From Desulfovibrio litoralis DSM 11393 (GTDB lineage: Bacteria > Desulfobacterota > Desulfovibrionia > Desulfovibrionales > Desulfovibrionaceae): a stretch of 64,000 bases of DNA. Below, one piece after another: positions 17,991-25,571 of this stretch. The position numbers and the translations under genes were made by a program. The stretch is taken from positions 1 to 64,000 of the forward strand of contig NZ_FRDI01000004.1 of the NCBI RefSeq assembly GCF_900143255.1, written 5' to 3'. Numbering within the stretch: the first letter of the stretch is position 1; every line of letters begins with the position of its first letter. The notes below the pieces were generated by a model. That model worked only from the letters and a program-made list of their open reading frames with translations, searched no databases and was not told the DNA's origin.

Positions 17991-18136
17991 AAATCACCTT
18001 GAACCCTTTGGTTCACATTACCTATATTGTTAGCCGATGCAATTGTTGCGAATAATAAAACTATCAAAGTCCCTAAAACTTGTGATATTTGTTTTGTCAG
18101 TGATATTTTCTTTATCAGTGATATCTTCTTTATCAT
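17987..18136 (-). CDS. 49-residue signal-peptide leader ORF, paralogous to the FecR gene start
   Basis: ATG 18136 follows a clear GGGGGAT site. The peptide begins with three six-residue repeats (IKKISL, IKKISL, TKQISQ), then LIVLLFATIASA|NNIGNV, a complete Sec signal peptide. It aligns with the start of the FecR protein just downstream (TKQISQ against KKQITQ, then IVLLFA, ending NIGNV against EIGTV), so it looks like a truncated tandem copy of that gene's 5' end. Only about 14 residues would remain after cleavage. Its stop overlaps the next start as ATGA. It may be a decayed duplicate or may now serve as a coupling leader; both are inference. Confidence 0.5.
   Translation of the reverse strand: MIKKISLIKKISLTKQISQVLGTLIVLLFATIASANNIGNVNQRVQGDL
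18080..18133. repeat. three 18-bp tandem units in the leader ORF
   Basis: Units 18116-18133, 18098-18115 and 18080-18097 read on the minus strand as ATAAAGAAGATATCACTG and two variants. The first two differ at one base; the third is diverged and is the copy that matches the FecR gene's start. Confidence 0.75.
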
Positions 18137-18236
18137 GGAATCCCCCTAATTAAATGCCATGAACCTTTCAATCCTGTTATAAAAATAACACGTTTTTTAT
18201 TCTTTGCAAGCAGTTTTTAATAAATTTTTAAGAGAT

Positions 18237-19436
18237 TTATTTTGTTTTTAAGATTTTTTCCAATGCGTTTGCAAATAGTTCTAAATCGTTATCATCAATA
18301 GTTAGAGCAGGCAGTAGACGCAAAACTTTTTCTTGGGTTAAGTTTAAAATAAACCCTTGTTTCATAAGTTCTTCCCAAACTTCTTTTCCTTGAAACGTAA
18401 GTTCAATGCCAATCATTAGTCCTAAACCACGTATTTCTTTTATTTTTCCCGGACAGTTTTGACTAACTTTTTTAAATCTTTCCATCGCTTGTTTACCGAG
18501 TTTGGCGGCTCTATCAGCAAGTTTGTCTCGTTTCATTATTTCAATGCCTTTATTGGCAACGGCGGAAACCAAAGCACCCGCACCAAAAGTTGTGGCGTGG
18601 CTTCCCGTTACAAAACCTTGGCTAAATTCCTCTGTACAGATCATAGCGCCCATAGGCAGACCGTTTGCCAGAGCTTTGGCGGTGGTGAGTATATCAGGGG
18701 TTACATTAAAGTTTTGAAACGCCCAAAACTTTCCGGTTCTGCATAAACCTGTTTGTACTTCGTCAACCATAAACGCCAAACCGTGTTTACGGCATAATGT
18801 TTCTATACCTTTTATAAAAGTTTCTGTTACGGGACGAATTCCGCCTTCACCTTGAATAATTTCAATAAGTATTCCGGCTGTTTTCGGGCTGATTGTTTTT
18901 TCTAAAAGTTCAAGATCGCCCCATTCAATTTGTTTAAAGCCTTCAGGCATCGGGGAAAAACCGTCTTGGAACTTTTCTTGTCCTGTTGCGGCAACAGTTG
19001 CTAAAGTACGTCCGTGAAAACAGCCGGTAAAGGTAATAATTTCGTAAGCATCACGCATTTTTACTCTTTGTTGGTAACGACGAGCGAGTTTTATGGCTGC
19101 TTCATTAGCTTCCGCACCGGAGTTACAGAAAAATGCTTTATTAAAATGGGCAGTAGACAATAAGTTTTTCGCTAAGATCAATTGTTCTTCTTGATAAAAT
19201 AAGTTGCTGACATGCGTAAGTTTGCGTGCTTGTTTTTCTATAACTTGGCTTATTTCTTCGTTTGCATGGCCGAGGGCAGTAACAGCTATCCCCGTTAAAA
19301 GGTCTATATATTCTTTTCCGTCAAAATCATAAAGCCTGCTTCCTTTTCCGTGTGAAACCGCAATGGGGTAACGTCCATAGGTGCGACAGAGTAGGGTTTC
19401 TTCTTGTTGTTTTAATTCATCAAATTTTTGGCTCAT
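18237..19436 (-). CDS. argD: acetylornithine aminotransferase-like class III aminotransferase
   Basis: 399 residues from ATG 19436, which has AGGGAA upstream; an in-frame ATG at 19496 would add 20 residues of unrelated sequence and reach into a repeat element. The PLP-dependent fold type I enzyme interconverts N-acetylornithine and N-acetylglutamate semialdehyde in arginine synthesis, and often succinyl-diaminopimelate in the lysine/DAP pathway as well. Visible: GKEYIDLLTGIAVTALGH, FFCNSGAEANEAAIKLAR (phosphate-binding), FHGRTLAT, GEGGIRP, VDEVQTGLCRTG (cofactor aspartate) and PLP lysine K254 in TAKALANG. No other arg genes are adjacent. It could also be a related omega-aminotransferase; the motif set favours ArgD. 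Confidence 0.88.
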   Translation of the reverse strand: MSQKFDELKQQEETLLCRTYGRYPIAVSHGKGSRLYDFDGKEYIDLLTGIAVTALGHANEEISQVIEKQARKLTHVSNLFYQEEQLILAKNLLSTAHFNKAFFCNSGAEANEAAIKLARRYQQRVKMRDAYEIITFTGCFHGRTLATVAATGQEKFQDGFSPMPEGFKQIEWGDLELLEKTISPKTAGILIEIIQGEGGIRPVTETFIKGIETLCRKHGLAFMVDEVQTGLCRTGKFWAFQNFNVTPDILTTAKALANGLPMGAMICTEEFSQGFVTGSHATTFGAGALVSAVANKGIEIMKRDKLADRAAKLGKQAMERFKKVSQNCPGKIKEIRGLGLMIGIELTFQGKEVWEELMKQGFILNLTQEKVLRLLPALTIDDNDLELFANALEKILKTK

Positions 19437-19481
19437 GATAGTTCCCTTATATTTATTGTTGAAGTGTTTATATATGTTATA

Positions 19482-19678
19482 GAGACTATTGCACAATAAT
19501 CTCTAAGTGGCTTTCGCCATGAAGATACTCCAGAAAGATACTCCAAAAAACACGAATAAGGAAAATTTAATTTTCCTGTAAAATGAGTGGTTTTTGTGTC
19601 TTAAAACGTTTGATGCTATGTGCATACAGAACCTCAAACGATAATGAAAGCGTACTCAACAGAGTTTTGCAAGGTCTT
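19482..19678 (-). repeat. structured dispersed repeat, copy A (inverted)
   Basis: 197-bp element that fills much of the 415-bp gap between argD and metF. Read on the minus strand it starts AAGACCTTGCAAAACTC and ends GCAATAGTCTC. It matches copy C along its whole length, including the GGAAAATT palindrome and GAAAGCCACTT near the right end, and carries a small extra duplication (GAGTATCTT twice). A hairpin near the left end keeps pairing (CGTTTGA / TCAAACG), although the bases differ from copy C. Outside it the gap shows nothing else beyond AT-rich sequence and the metF RBS. Confidence 0.75.
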
Positions 19679-19851
19679 GTTATAGCAAGAAACAGTATAA
19701 TATATTAAAGAAATAGAGTAAAATGCTTTTTATTGTTTTGTCAAAAAATAAAACTTTTCAATAATCTTCTAAAATGTTAATATATTCGCTATTAATAAAA
19801 TTAAGAATATTAAATTTATGATAACATCTGTTTGATTGTTAGGAGTAAAAG

Positions 19852-20733
19852 TTGAAAATCATTGATAAAATTACTGCTCAACAGGGTAAACCTTTTTATT
19901 CTTTAGAATTTTTCCCTCCGAAAGAAAAAGATAATTGGGGCGGATTTATTCAAACCGTTAAAGAGTTGGAAAAAATTAATCCTTTATTTGCTTCCGTTAC
20001 TTATGGTGCCGGTGGTGGAACTCAAGAAAATACGCTTGAAATTACCGCCAAGGTAAAAAATGAATGCAAAATGGAAACAATGGCACACCTTACCTGTGTT
20101 GGTGCTGATAAAAAAAAGATAAGCGATTTTTTATCAAGACTAAAACAAGTCGGCGTTACCAATATTTTGGCGTTGCGCGGTGATGTTCCTAGCGGACAAA
20201 CGGTTGATTGGGACAAAGCTGATTTTAAACATGCCTCTGATATGGTGGCTTTTGTCAAAAAAGAATTTCCTGATTTTGGAATTTCCGTTGCCGCTTATCC
20301 TGCTCCACACCCTGAGGCTTTGTCTTTTAAAAAAGACCGCCTTGATACAGCTTTAAAAATGAGAGTGGGGAGTGATTTTGCCGTTACTCAACTATTTTTT
20401 GACGTGCGTGAATATTTTTCTTTGGTTGATGATTTAAAAGCTCTCGGTATCAATATGCCGATTATTCCCGGCGTTTTACCTATTCAAAGTTTAGATTCAA
20501 TTCGCAGAATTTTATCGTTAAGTGGTTCAAATATTCCCGGAAAGCTTTATTTAAGCTTGGAAGAAGCACAAAACAAAGGCGGCGTTGAAGCGGTTAAAGA
20601 AGCCGGGTTGAAATTTGCCATACAACAAATTCGCAGTTTGCTTGACGGTGGGGCTCCCGGTATTCATTTATATACTTTAAATCGTTCAAGTATGTGTCTT
20701 AATATAGCAGAAGAAGTCGGAGCTTTGTCTTGA
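19852..20733 (+). CDS. metF: 5,10-methylenetetrahydrofolate reductase
   Basis: 293 residues, standard MetF length. The FAD enzyme reduces methylene-THF to methyl-THF for methionine synthesis, or acts in the methyl branch of one-carbon metabolism. Motifs: YSLEFFPPKEKDN near the N-terminus (catalytic Glu), SVTYGAGGGTQE, MAHLTCVG, NILALRGD, and the FAD-binding PHPEA and TQLFFD segments. The start is TTG 19852, set by AGGAG six bases upstream; no in-frame ATG gives a complete N-terminus. The stop overlaps the TTG start of the glycosyltransferase gene, so the two are translated together despite unrelated roles. Confidence 0.93.
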   Translation: MKIIDKITAQQGKPFYSLEFFPPKEKDNWGGFIQTVKELEKINPLFASVTYGAGGGTQENTLEITAKVKNECKMETMAHLTCVGADKKKISDFLSRLKQVGVTNILALRGDVPSGQTVDWDKADFKHASDMVAFVKKEFPDFGISVAAYPAPHPEALSFKKDRLDTALKMRVGSDFAVTQLFFDVREYFSLVDDLKALGINMPIIPGVLPIQSLDSIRRILSLSGSNIPGKLYLSLEEAQNKGGVEAVKEAGLKFAIQQIRSLLDGGAPGIHLYTLNRSSMCLNIAEEVGALS

Positions 20734-21839
20734 AACCAATAATGCCTTTTGACGATTCTATCCACTTAACAAGGATAAATTCAGACAGCATTAAAACAAT
20801 TAAAAAAATTTTAATTTGTCAACAGCGTCAAATTGGTGATGTTCTTTTGGCGACTCCGGTTTTGGAGTTGTTAAAAAAACGTTTTCCCGATGCGGAAATT
20901 GATTTCTTTACAGAAAAAAAATGTGTTCCTATTTTGGAAAACAACCCTAATATTCATAAAATTCACGCTCTTGATAAGAAAAAATTGAAACATTTTTTTG
21001 CGGCGTTGTTTTATTATTATGGTATTGCTCGCAATAATTACGATTTGATTGTTGATTTACAACAACTTCCCCGAATTCGCTGGATTAACCGTTTTTCTCG
21101 GCAAGCTATTCGTTTAACCTTTACTCCACCTTGGTATCGCCGTCTTTTATATACTGATTGGGTGGATATTCAAAAGGGTTATGCTGTTGCGGAAAAAGTA
21201 AGTATTTTAAGGGTCTTTGATATTATCTGGCAGGGTGAAATTCCGCGTATTTATCTTAAAGATAGTGAGATTCAAGACGTAGACGTTTATTTGAAAAGTT
21301 TGGGTTTAAAAGATAATACCACTTTAATTACTGTTGATTCAACGCATAGACGTATTACAAGGCGTTGGCCTGCTGAGTATTATGCAAAGTTAATGGTTCT
21401 TATTGCTAAAAAAAGTCCGAATATGGTCTTTTTACCCTTGTTTGGACCGGGTGAAGAAAAAGACATTCGAGAGCTTATAGAACATTGTGAAAAGCTTGAG
21501 CCGGGTTTTTCAAAAGAAAATTTATTAATTACAGACAGAATGTTAACTCTTAGAGAAATGGCGGCGTGTATCGCAAAAGCCAAAGTACATATTGGAAACT
21601 GTTCATCTCCGAGACATATTGCCGTGGCGGTTGATACGCCAAGTTTTATTGTTCTTGGTTCTAACTCCGGTTGGACTTTTCCTTCCATAAAGCATACAGA
21701 TGTCTCAAAGGGATTGGCTTGTCAGCCTTGTCATTCCAATGTGTGTCCAATAAATTGTAAGTGTTTATACGACCTTGCACCGGAAGAAGTTATTAGTGCT
21801 TTTTGGGAACATCTGGAAAATAACAATATTAGTTTATAA
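20730..21839 (+). CDS. glycosyltransferase family 9 (heptosyltransferase-like)
   Basis: 369 residues, cytoplasmic face of the inner membrane. GT9 hallmarks: ILICQQRQIGDVLLATPVLELLKKRFPDAEIDFF at the N-terminal fold, DLIVDLQQ, and a C-terminal nucleotide-sugar domain with a DSTHRRITRRWPAEYYAKL loop, FGPGEEKDI, and HIGNCSSPRHIAVAVDTPSFIVLGS. Such enzymes add ADP-heptose or a related sugar to the LPS inner core; which acceptor is used cannot be told. The Cys-rich tail (CQPCHSNVCPINCKC) is a variation seen in some members. The TTG start (20730) overlaps the metF stop and has GGAG seven bases upstream; ATG 20742 is an alternative. No other LPS genes are near. Confidence 0.87.
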   Translation: MKPIMPFDDSIHLTRINSDSIKTIKKILICQQRQIGDVLLATPVLELLKKRFPDAEIDFFTEKKCVPILENNPNIHKIHALDKKKLKHFFAALFYYYGIARNNYDLIVDLQQLPRIRWINRFSRQAIRLTFTPPWYRRLLYTDWVDIQKGYAVAEKVSILRVFDIIWQGEIPRIYLKDSEIQDVDVYLKSLGLKDNTTLITVDSTHRRITRRWPAEYYAKLMVLIAKKSPNMVFLPLFGPGEEKDIRELIEHCEKLEPGFSKENLLITDRMLTLREMAACIAKAKVHIGNCSSPRHIAVAVDTPSFIVLGSNSGWTFPSIKHTDVSKGLACQPCHSNVCPINCKCLYDLAPEEVISAFWEHLENNNISL

Positions 21840-21853
21840 TTTGTTTTTTAGGC

Positions 21854-22576
21854 TTAAATACGTACCAAGATCGACGTTCCCATAATGCACAAAAACATAT
21901 ATAAAATACGCCTAAACATTTTTTCGCTGATACGTTTAGATAAATCTATTCCTATGCTGTTACCAATAAAAACAGCAATAGCACCCGCCAATACAGACAT
22001 AAATACTTTAGTGGAATAAAGGTTTGCCATTGCTTGCGAGGTTACTATTATTATGCATGTAATAACGTTAAAGATGCTTAGGGCTGATTTTAAATCATCT
22101 TTATTGAGACCAGATAAAGAAAAATAGATCACCAAAGGCGGAGCGTTAAAGCCTAAGGTTGTTCCAAAACTGGTTGAGACAAAACCGGCAAGATAACCCC
22201 AGTTTGGAGAAATTACTTTTTGTGTATCCAATTTTCCAAATAGACTCCAAAGAGAGTAGATAATTAAAAAAGAGCCAAACCAAAGTTTCATTGCTACTTC
22301 GGGCAAATAAAAAAATAAAGTTAAACCAAATATTGCCCCGGGTATTGAGCCGATTATAATACCTTTACTACGGGTTATATCTTTAAATGTTCTATATTTA
22401 TATGTCATATGAATACTGGCAAGCAAAACAATTAAAGTACACGCAGGTAAGGCAATATCAAGGCTTATTCCCAATGCCAAAATAGGCATTGCAATCATAG
22501 CCGCCCCGAACCCGGCTATTCCGTTAATTATTCCGCCAAGTAGCCACGCAATAAAACTATAAAGAAATAATTCCAT
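21854..22576 (-). CDS. TauE/SafE-family membrane permease
   Basis: 240 residues, almost wholly hydrophobic, with about seven to eight membrane helices and the family's repeated pattern (GGIINGIAGFGAAMIAMPIL at the N-terminus; GYLAGFVSTSFGTTLGFNAPPLVIYF in the second half). The glycine/proline-rich loops are the TauE/SafE signature. Members export sulfite, sulfoacetate or other small organosulfur anions; the substrate here is unknown, though a sulfate reducer has obvious use for one. It faces convergently against the glycosyltransferase with 14 bp between stop codons and stands alone. Confidence 0.85.
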   Translation of the reverse strand: MELFLYSFIAWLLGGIINGIAGFGAAMIAMPILALGISLDIALPACTLIVLLASIHMTYKYRTFKDITRSKGIIIGSIPGAIFGLTLFFYLPEVAMKLWFGSFLIIYSLWSLFGKLDTQKVISPNWGYLAGFVSTSFGTTLGFNAPPLVIYFSLSGLNKDDLKSALSIFNVITCIIIVTSQAMANLYSTKVFMSVLAGAIAVFIGNSIGIDLSKRISEKMFRRILYMFLCIMGTSILVRI

Positions 22577-22832
22577 AATCTCAAAAAATCTTGTTTAATG
22601 TTTGATAAGTATCATTATTGAAGGGAACGAGACAATTGAAAACAAAATAAAATATTATAAAAGTTTAATAATTTATGTTGACGAAATTAACTCTCGATGT
22701 CAAGTATATCTTTAGATTACTTTATGTATTTTTATAATTTTTTATATTTTACCTTGAAGTTTGTTTGTATTTAATCAATACAAAATTTTTTCAATATAAT
22801 TCAGCCTGATAAAAACTAAAATAGGAGGCCTT

Positions 22833-23711
22833 ATGATCTTTAGTGGAACTTTTACTGCATTAGTAACCCCATTTAAAAACGGTAAGGTAGACGAAGAAAG
22901 TTATCGAAACCATATTGAATGGCAAATTTCTGAGGGGGTAAACGGATTGGTTCCTTGCGGAACAACCGGAGAGTCGGCGACTTTATCTCACGACGAACAC
23001 GAACAGGTAATTAAAATTTGTATTGAACAAGCTAAAAAACGTGTGCCTGTTTTAGCCGGTGCCGGGTCTAACAACACGAAAGAAGCTGTTAGTTTGGTGC
23101 GTTTTGCCAAAGAAGTTGGTGCTGATGGTGTGTTGTTGATTACGCCTTATTACAATAAACCCACTCAAGAGGGACTTTTTCAGCATTATAAATATATTGC
23201 TTCTGAGGTTTCTATTCCTATTATCGCATATAATGTTCCGGGAAGAACCGGAGTGAATTTGTTGCCGTCTACTTTAGGTAGAATGTTTAGAGAAATTCCT
23301 GAAATTTGCGGTGTAAAAGAGGCAACAGGGAACTTGCAACAAGTTGCTGATATTATAGAAGAATGTGGTGATAAACTTTGTGTATTATCAGGCGATGATT
23401 TTACTGTTTTACCAACATTGGCAGTAGGCGGACACGGAGTTATTTCTGTTGTTTCAAATATTGCTCCGAAATTAATGTCTTCTTTGTGTGTTGCCTATAA
23501 AAATGGAGATTTAAAGACAGCTCAAAAAATTCATTATCAGCTTAATGCTTTGAACCGTGTGTTATTTGTTGAAACTAACCCGATTCCTGTTAAAACAGGC
23601 TTGCATTTAATGGGTCGTATGACTGACGAATTTCGTTTGCCTTTAGTGAGTTTGCAACCTGAAAGTTTAACAAAACTTAAAAACGTTATGCAAAAGAGCG
23701 GTTTAATTTAG
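22833..23711 (+). CDS. dapA: 4-hydroxy-tetrahydrodipicolinate synthase
   Basis: 292 residues, full length. It condenses pyruvate with aspartate semialdehyde, the first step to lysine and to the meso-DAP that MurE (49.5 kb) uses. TIM-barrel signatures: GTFTALVTPF, PCGTTGESATLSHDEH, GAGSNNT, ADGVLLITPYYNKPTQEGL, active-site Y133 in YNVPGRTG and Schiff-base K162 in GVKEATGN. The RBS is strong (AGGAGG). The last 160 bp and the terminator are duplicated immediately downstream, so two near-identical tails lie in tandem. Confidence 0.96.
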   Translation: MIFSGTFTALVTPFKNGKVDEESYRNHIEWQISEGVNGLVPCGTTGESATLSHDEHEQVIKICIEQAKKRVPVLAGAGSNNTKEAVSLVRFAKEVGADGVLLITPYYNKPTQEGLFQHYKYIASEVSIPIIAYNVPGRTGVNLLPSTLGRMFREIPEICGVKEATGNLQQVADIIEECGDKLCVLSGDDFTVLPTLAVGGHGVISVVSNIAPKLMSSLCVAYKNGDLKTAQKIHYQLNALNRVLFVETNPIPVKTGLHLMGRMTDEFRLPLVSLQPESLTKLKNVMQKSGLI

Positions 23712-23803
23712 CAACTTTTATTTTTTAAATTTAATAAGCTACCCTGAGTTTGTTTTGAACAGACTTTGCGTAGCTTATTTTTTTTGATATAACAATGATA
23801 ACA
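23551..23803 (+). repeat. 253-bp tandem duplication, first copy (dapA 3' end and terminator)
   Basis: From TGAACCGTGTGTTATT inside dapA to AACAATGATAACA. The same segment recurs 259 bp later with about seven substitutions. Copy 1 includes the real dapA stop codon at 23709-23711 and terminator 23733-23786. Confidence 0.9.
23733..23786 (+). terminator. dapA terminator, copy 1
   Basis: Stem AATAAGCTAC (23733-23742) with GTAGCTTATT (23770-23779), followed by eight T. The next pair inward is a C/C mismatch. Confidence 0.85.
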
Positions 23804-23809
23804 TATAGT

Positions 23810-24062
23810 TGAACCGTGTGTTATTTGTTGAAACTAACCCGATTCCTGTTAAAACAGGCTTGCATTTAATGGGGCGTATGACTGACGAATTTCGTTTGCC
23901 TTTAGTGAGTTTGCAACCTGAAAGTTTAACAAAGCTTAGAAGCGTTATGCAAAAGAGCGGTTTAATTTAGCAACTTTTATTTTTTAAATTTAATAAGCTA
24001 CACTGAGTTTGTTTTGAACAGACTTTGTGTAGCTTATTTTTTTTGATATAACAATGATAACA
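23810..24062 (+). pseudogene. dapA: duplicated dapA 3' fragment with terminator (second copy)
   Basis: Repeats the last 53 codons of dapA (reading NRVLFVETNPIPVKTGL to QKSGLI), its stop codon and its terminator. It has no start codon or RBS and cannot make DapA. Differences from copy 1 include silent or conservative changes (GGT to GGG, AAACTTAAAAAC to AAGCTTAGAAGC). Such tails arise from local duplication or from replacement of the 3' end by recombination with a diverged copy. Confidence 0.85.
23992..24045 (+). terminator. duplicated dapA terminator, copy 2
   Basis: 12-bp perfect stem AATAAGCTACAC / GTGTAGCTTATT with a T-run. Two bases differ from copy 1, one on each arm (C to A and C to T), turning the C/C mismatch into an A-T pair. 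It lies just beyond the 3' end of minus-strand coaX, for which it could also act weakly. Confidence 0.75.
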
Positions 24063-24082
24063 GACCGTTGATAAACATAACT

Positions 24083-24871
24083 TTAAATCAAGCGATGTTC
24101 CTTACACAAAAAAAACAGTCCGTCTAATAATAATTCAGGGTATACCTGATCAAAACAGTTTGTTACCTTTGCAAGAGCTGTGGCAAAGCCACCGGTTGCG
24201 ATAATTAAAGGTTTTGACGGCATTGTTTCGGCTATTTTGTTACATAAACCTTCGGTCATAGCGGCAAAACCAAAGATAAAACCGTGGTTTAGGCTTGTGC
24301 TTGTACTTTTTCCGATAATGGGTTCATTTTCTTCGATCATAAGGCTTATGCGTGGTAATTTTGCGGCTTTAGCGGTTAAAGCCGACGCTGAGGAATATAT
24401 TCCGGGACATATTAATCCGCCAAGGTAAGCGTTATTTTCTATACAGTCAAAAGTTGTGGCAGTTCCAAAATCAATAGAAATAATATTTTTATATTCGGGA
24501 AAGGCTTTGCGAGCGGCAAAAGCACCAAGCAGGCGATCTGCACCGACTTCTTCCGGACGTGCATAGCGGTTTTCCATAGGAATTGCGAGTTCTGTCGGTA
24601 TAAACAATAACTCGAGTTTTAAATAGCGTTTACAGGCACTAAGCAAGATAAAGTTTAAATCAGGTACAACCGAAGAAGCCAACGCTGTTTTAAGTTCACA
24701 AATTGAACATTCGGCATTTTGTAAAACCTGTAAAATTTTCAGACCTAAAGAATCAGAGCTTTCACTGCGGTCAGAGTTTAAGGCGTATGAGGCAATAACG
24801 CCTTTAGCGTTGGCAATTCCTATTTTAATATGTGTATTGCCTATATCAAAGAGAATAAGTTTATACTGCAT
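24083..24871 (-). CDS. coaX: type III pantothenate kinase
   Basis: 262 residues, typical CoaX length. It phosphorylates pantothenate, the first committed step of CoA synthesis, and unlike types I and II is not feedback-inhibited by CoA. The ASKHA-fold phosphate-1 motif FDIGNTHIKIG is at residues 8-18, GADRLLGAFAAR lies in the middle with its aspartate as catalytic base, followed by ISIDFGTATTFD and GGLICPGIYSS. The C-terminus has TGGFATALAK. It is on the minus strand downstream of the HesB-like selenoprotein gene, with a terminator between the two, so it likely has its own promoter. Confidence 0.93.
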   Translation of the reverse strand: MQYKLILFDIGNTHIKIGIANAKGVIASYALNSDRSESSDSLGLKILQVLQNAECSICELKTALASSVVPDLNFILLSACKRYLKLELLFIPTELAIPMENRYARPEEVGADRLLGAFAARKAFPEYKNIISIDFGTATTFDCIENNAYLGGLICPGIYSSASALTAKAAKLPRISLMIEENEPIIGKSTSTSLNHGFIFGFAAMTEGLCNKIAETMPSKPLIIATGGFATALAKVTNCFDQVYPELLLDGLFFLCKEHRLI

Positions 24872-24902
24872 AATTAGCTCGTAGTTATGTTTATTTATGA
24901 AA

Positions 24903-24933
24903 AAAAGACTACCGTAAATAACAGCAGTCTTTT
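24903..24933 (-). terminator. terminator of the HesB-like selenoprotein gene
   Basis: Stem AAAAGACT / AGTCTTTT (24903-24910 and 24926-24933) with a loop of 15 bases and a T7 tail on the minus strand, 90 bases after the stop codon and 32 before coaX. Confidence 0.75.
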
Positions 24934-25022
24934 ATTTAATCAACGAGTTATCAGAGTTATATTTCAGTAAAAGCATAATCAAAAAGTTAAATTTTTAACT
25001 TCCGGAACTATTACTGAGAATA

Positions 25023-25349
25023 TTAGTGTGAACTGCCACAACCACCGCTGGTAGAACAGCTTCCACAGCTTCCGCCACCACCGAGAGAGTTGCTAGAGTC
25101 AACCGTAAAGCCCATATAGCTCAAATCAATACGGATAGTACCGGCTTGTTGTAAAAGGTCTTTATTAATGCAGAATTTGAATCCGCCTTCTTCAAACACT
25201 TGATCATCATCTGTTGGCTCGTCCAGAGCCAATGCTAAGCGTGGACCGCTTCAACCGCCGGGAGATAAGTATACTCTGATGGTTGCTTTTTCTTTATCCG
25301 CAAAGTATGATTGTAATTCTTTGCTTGCACTTTCTGTTAATTCGAGCAT
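25023..25349 (-). CDS. HesB/IscA-like selenoprotein (TGA read as selenocysteine at residue 33)
   Basis: 108 residues when the in-frame TGA at 25251-25253 is read as selenocysteine. ATG 25349 has GGAGGG five bases upstream. The N-terminal half (LELTESASKELQSYF, ATIRVYLSPGG) and the half after TGA (SGPRLALALDEP, FCINKDLL, IRIDLSY) form one continuous HesB/IscA (A-type Fe-S) domain in the same frame. The TGA sits exactly where the family has the first conserved cysteine, in GGCSG. The C-terminus keeps the other thiols in a Gly/Ser/Cys-rich tail (GSCGSC, GGCG). A SECIS-like hairpin (25214-25232) begins 18 bases after the TGA. HesB-like selenoproteins are a known class in delta-proteobacteria, so a nonsense mutation is less likely. 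Probable role is Fe-S or redox chemistry; selA, selB, selC and selD must lie elsewhere. Confidence 0.85.
25214..25232 (-). promoter_or_regulatory. bacterial SECIS-like hairpin after the TGA codon
   Basis: On the minus strand, 7-bp perfect stem TTGGCTC / GAGCCAA closes a five-base loop TGGAC. The loop begins 25 bases after the TGA, within the usual spacing for a SelB-binding apical loop, and contains the GG pair common there. It lies inside the coding sequence, as bacterial SECIS elements do. Confidence 0.65.
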
Positions 25350-25571
25350 AAGCCCTCCATGATTAGTATTCATTACTTATCTTTAAGAACTCATGAGCCA
25401 CTTGTCAATATATGTTTTTTAAAATAATATATTTATAAGATTGTTGTCATGAGATATGTTGTTTTTTTATTGTATAAATCAAAATAAAACTAAACTCTTG
25501 TCTATTTCTAAATATGTATTATCTTGAAGTTTAATATCTTGTTATTAATTGCTTAACATGAGGATTTAATT

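Noticed and set aside
19437-19496. Longer ArgD N-terminus from ATG 19496
   Set aside because: The extra 20 residues do not resemble the family, and the start would fall inside the inverted repeat element's end. ATG 19436 has the RBS.
25023-25232. HesB-like gene as a short protein starting at TTG 25232, or a frameshifted pseudogene
   Set aside because: Both halves are in one frame with a single TGA at the conserved cysteine, a good RBS for the full form and a SECIS-like hairpin. No base insertion or loss is needed.
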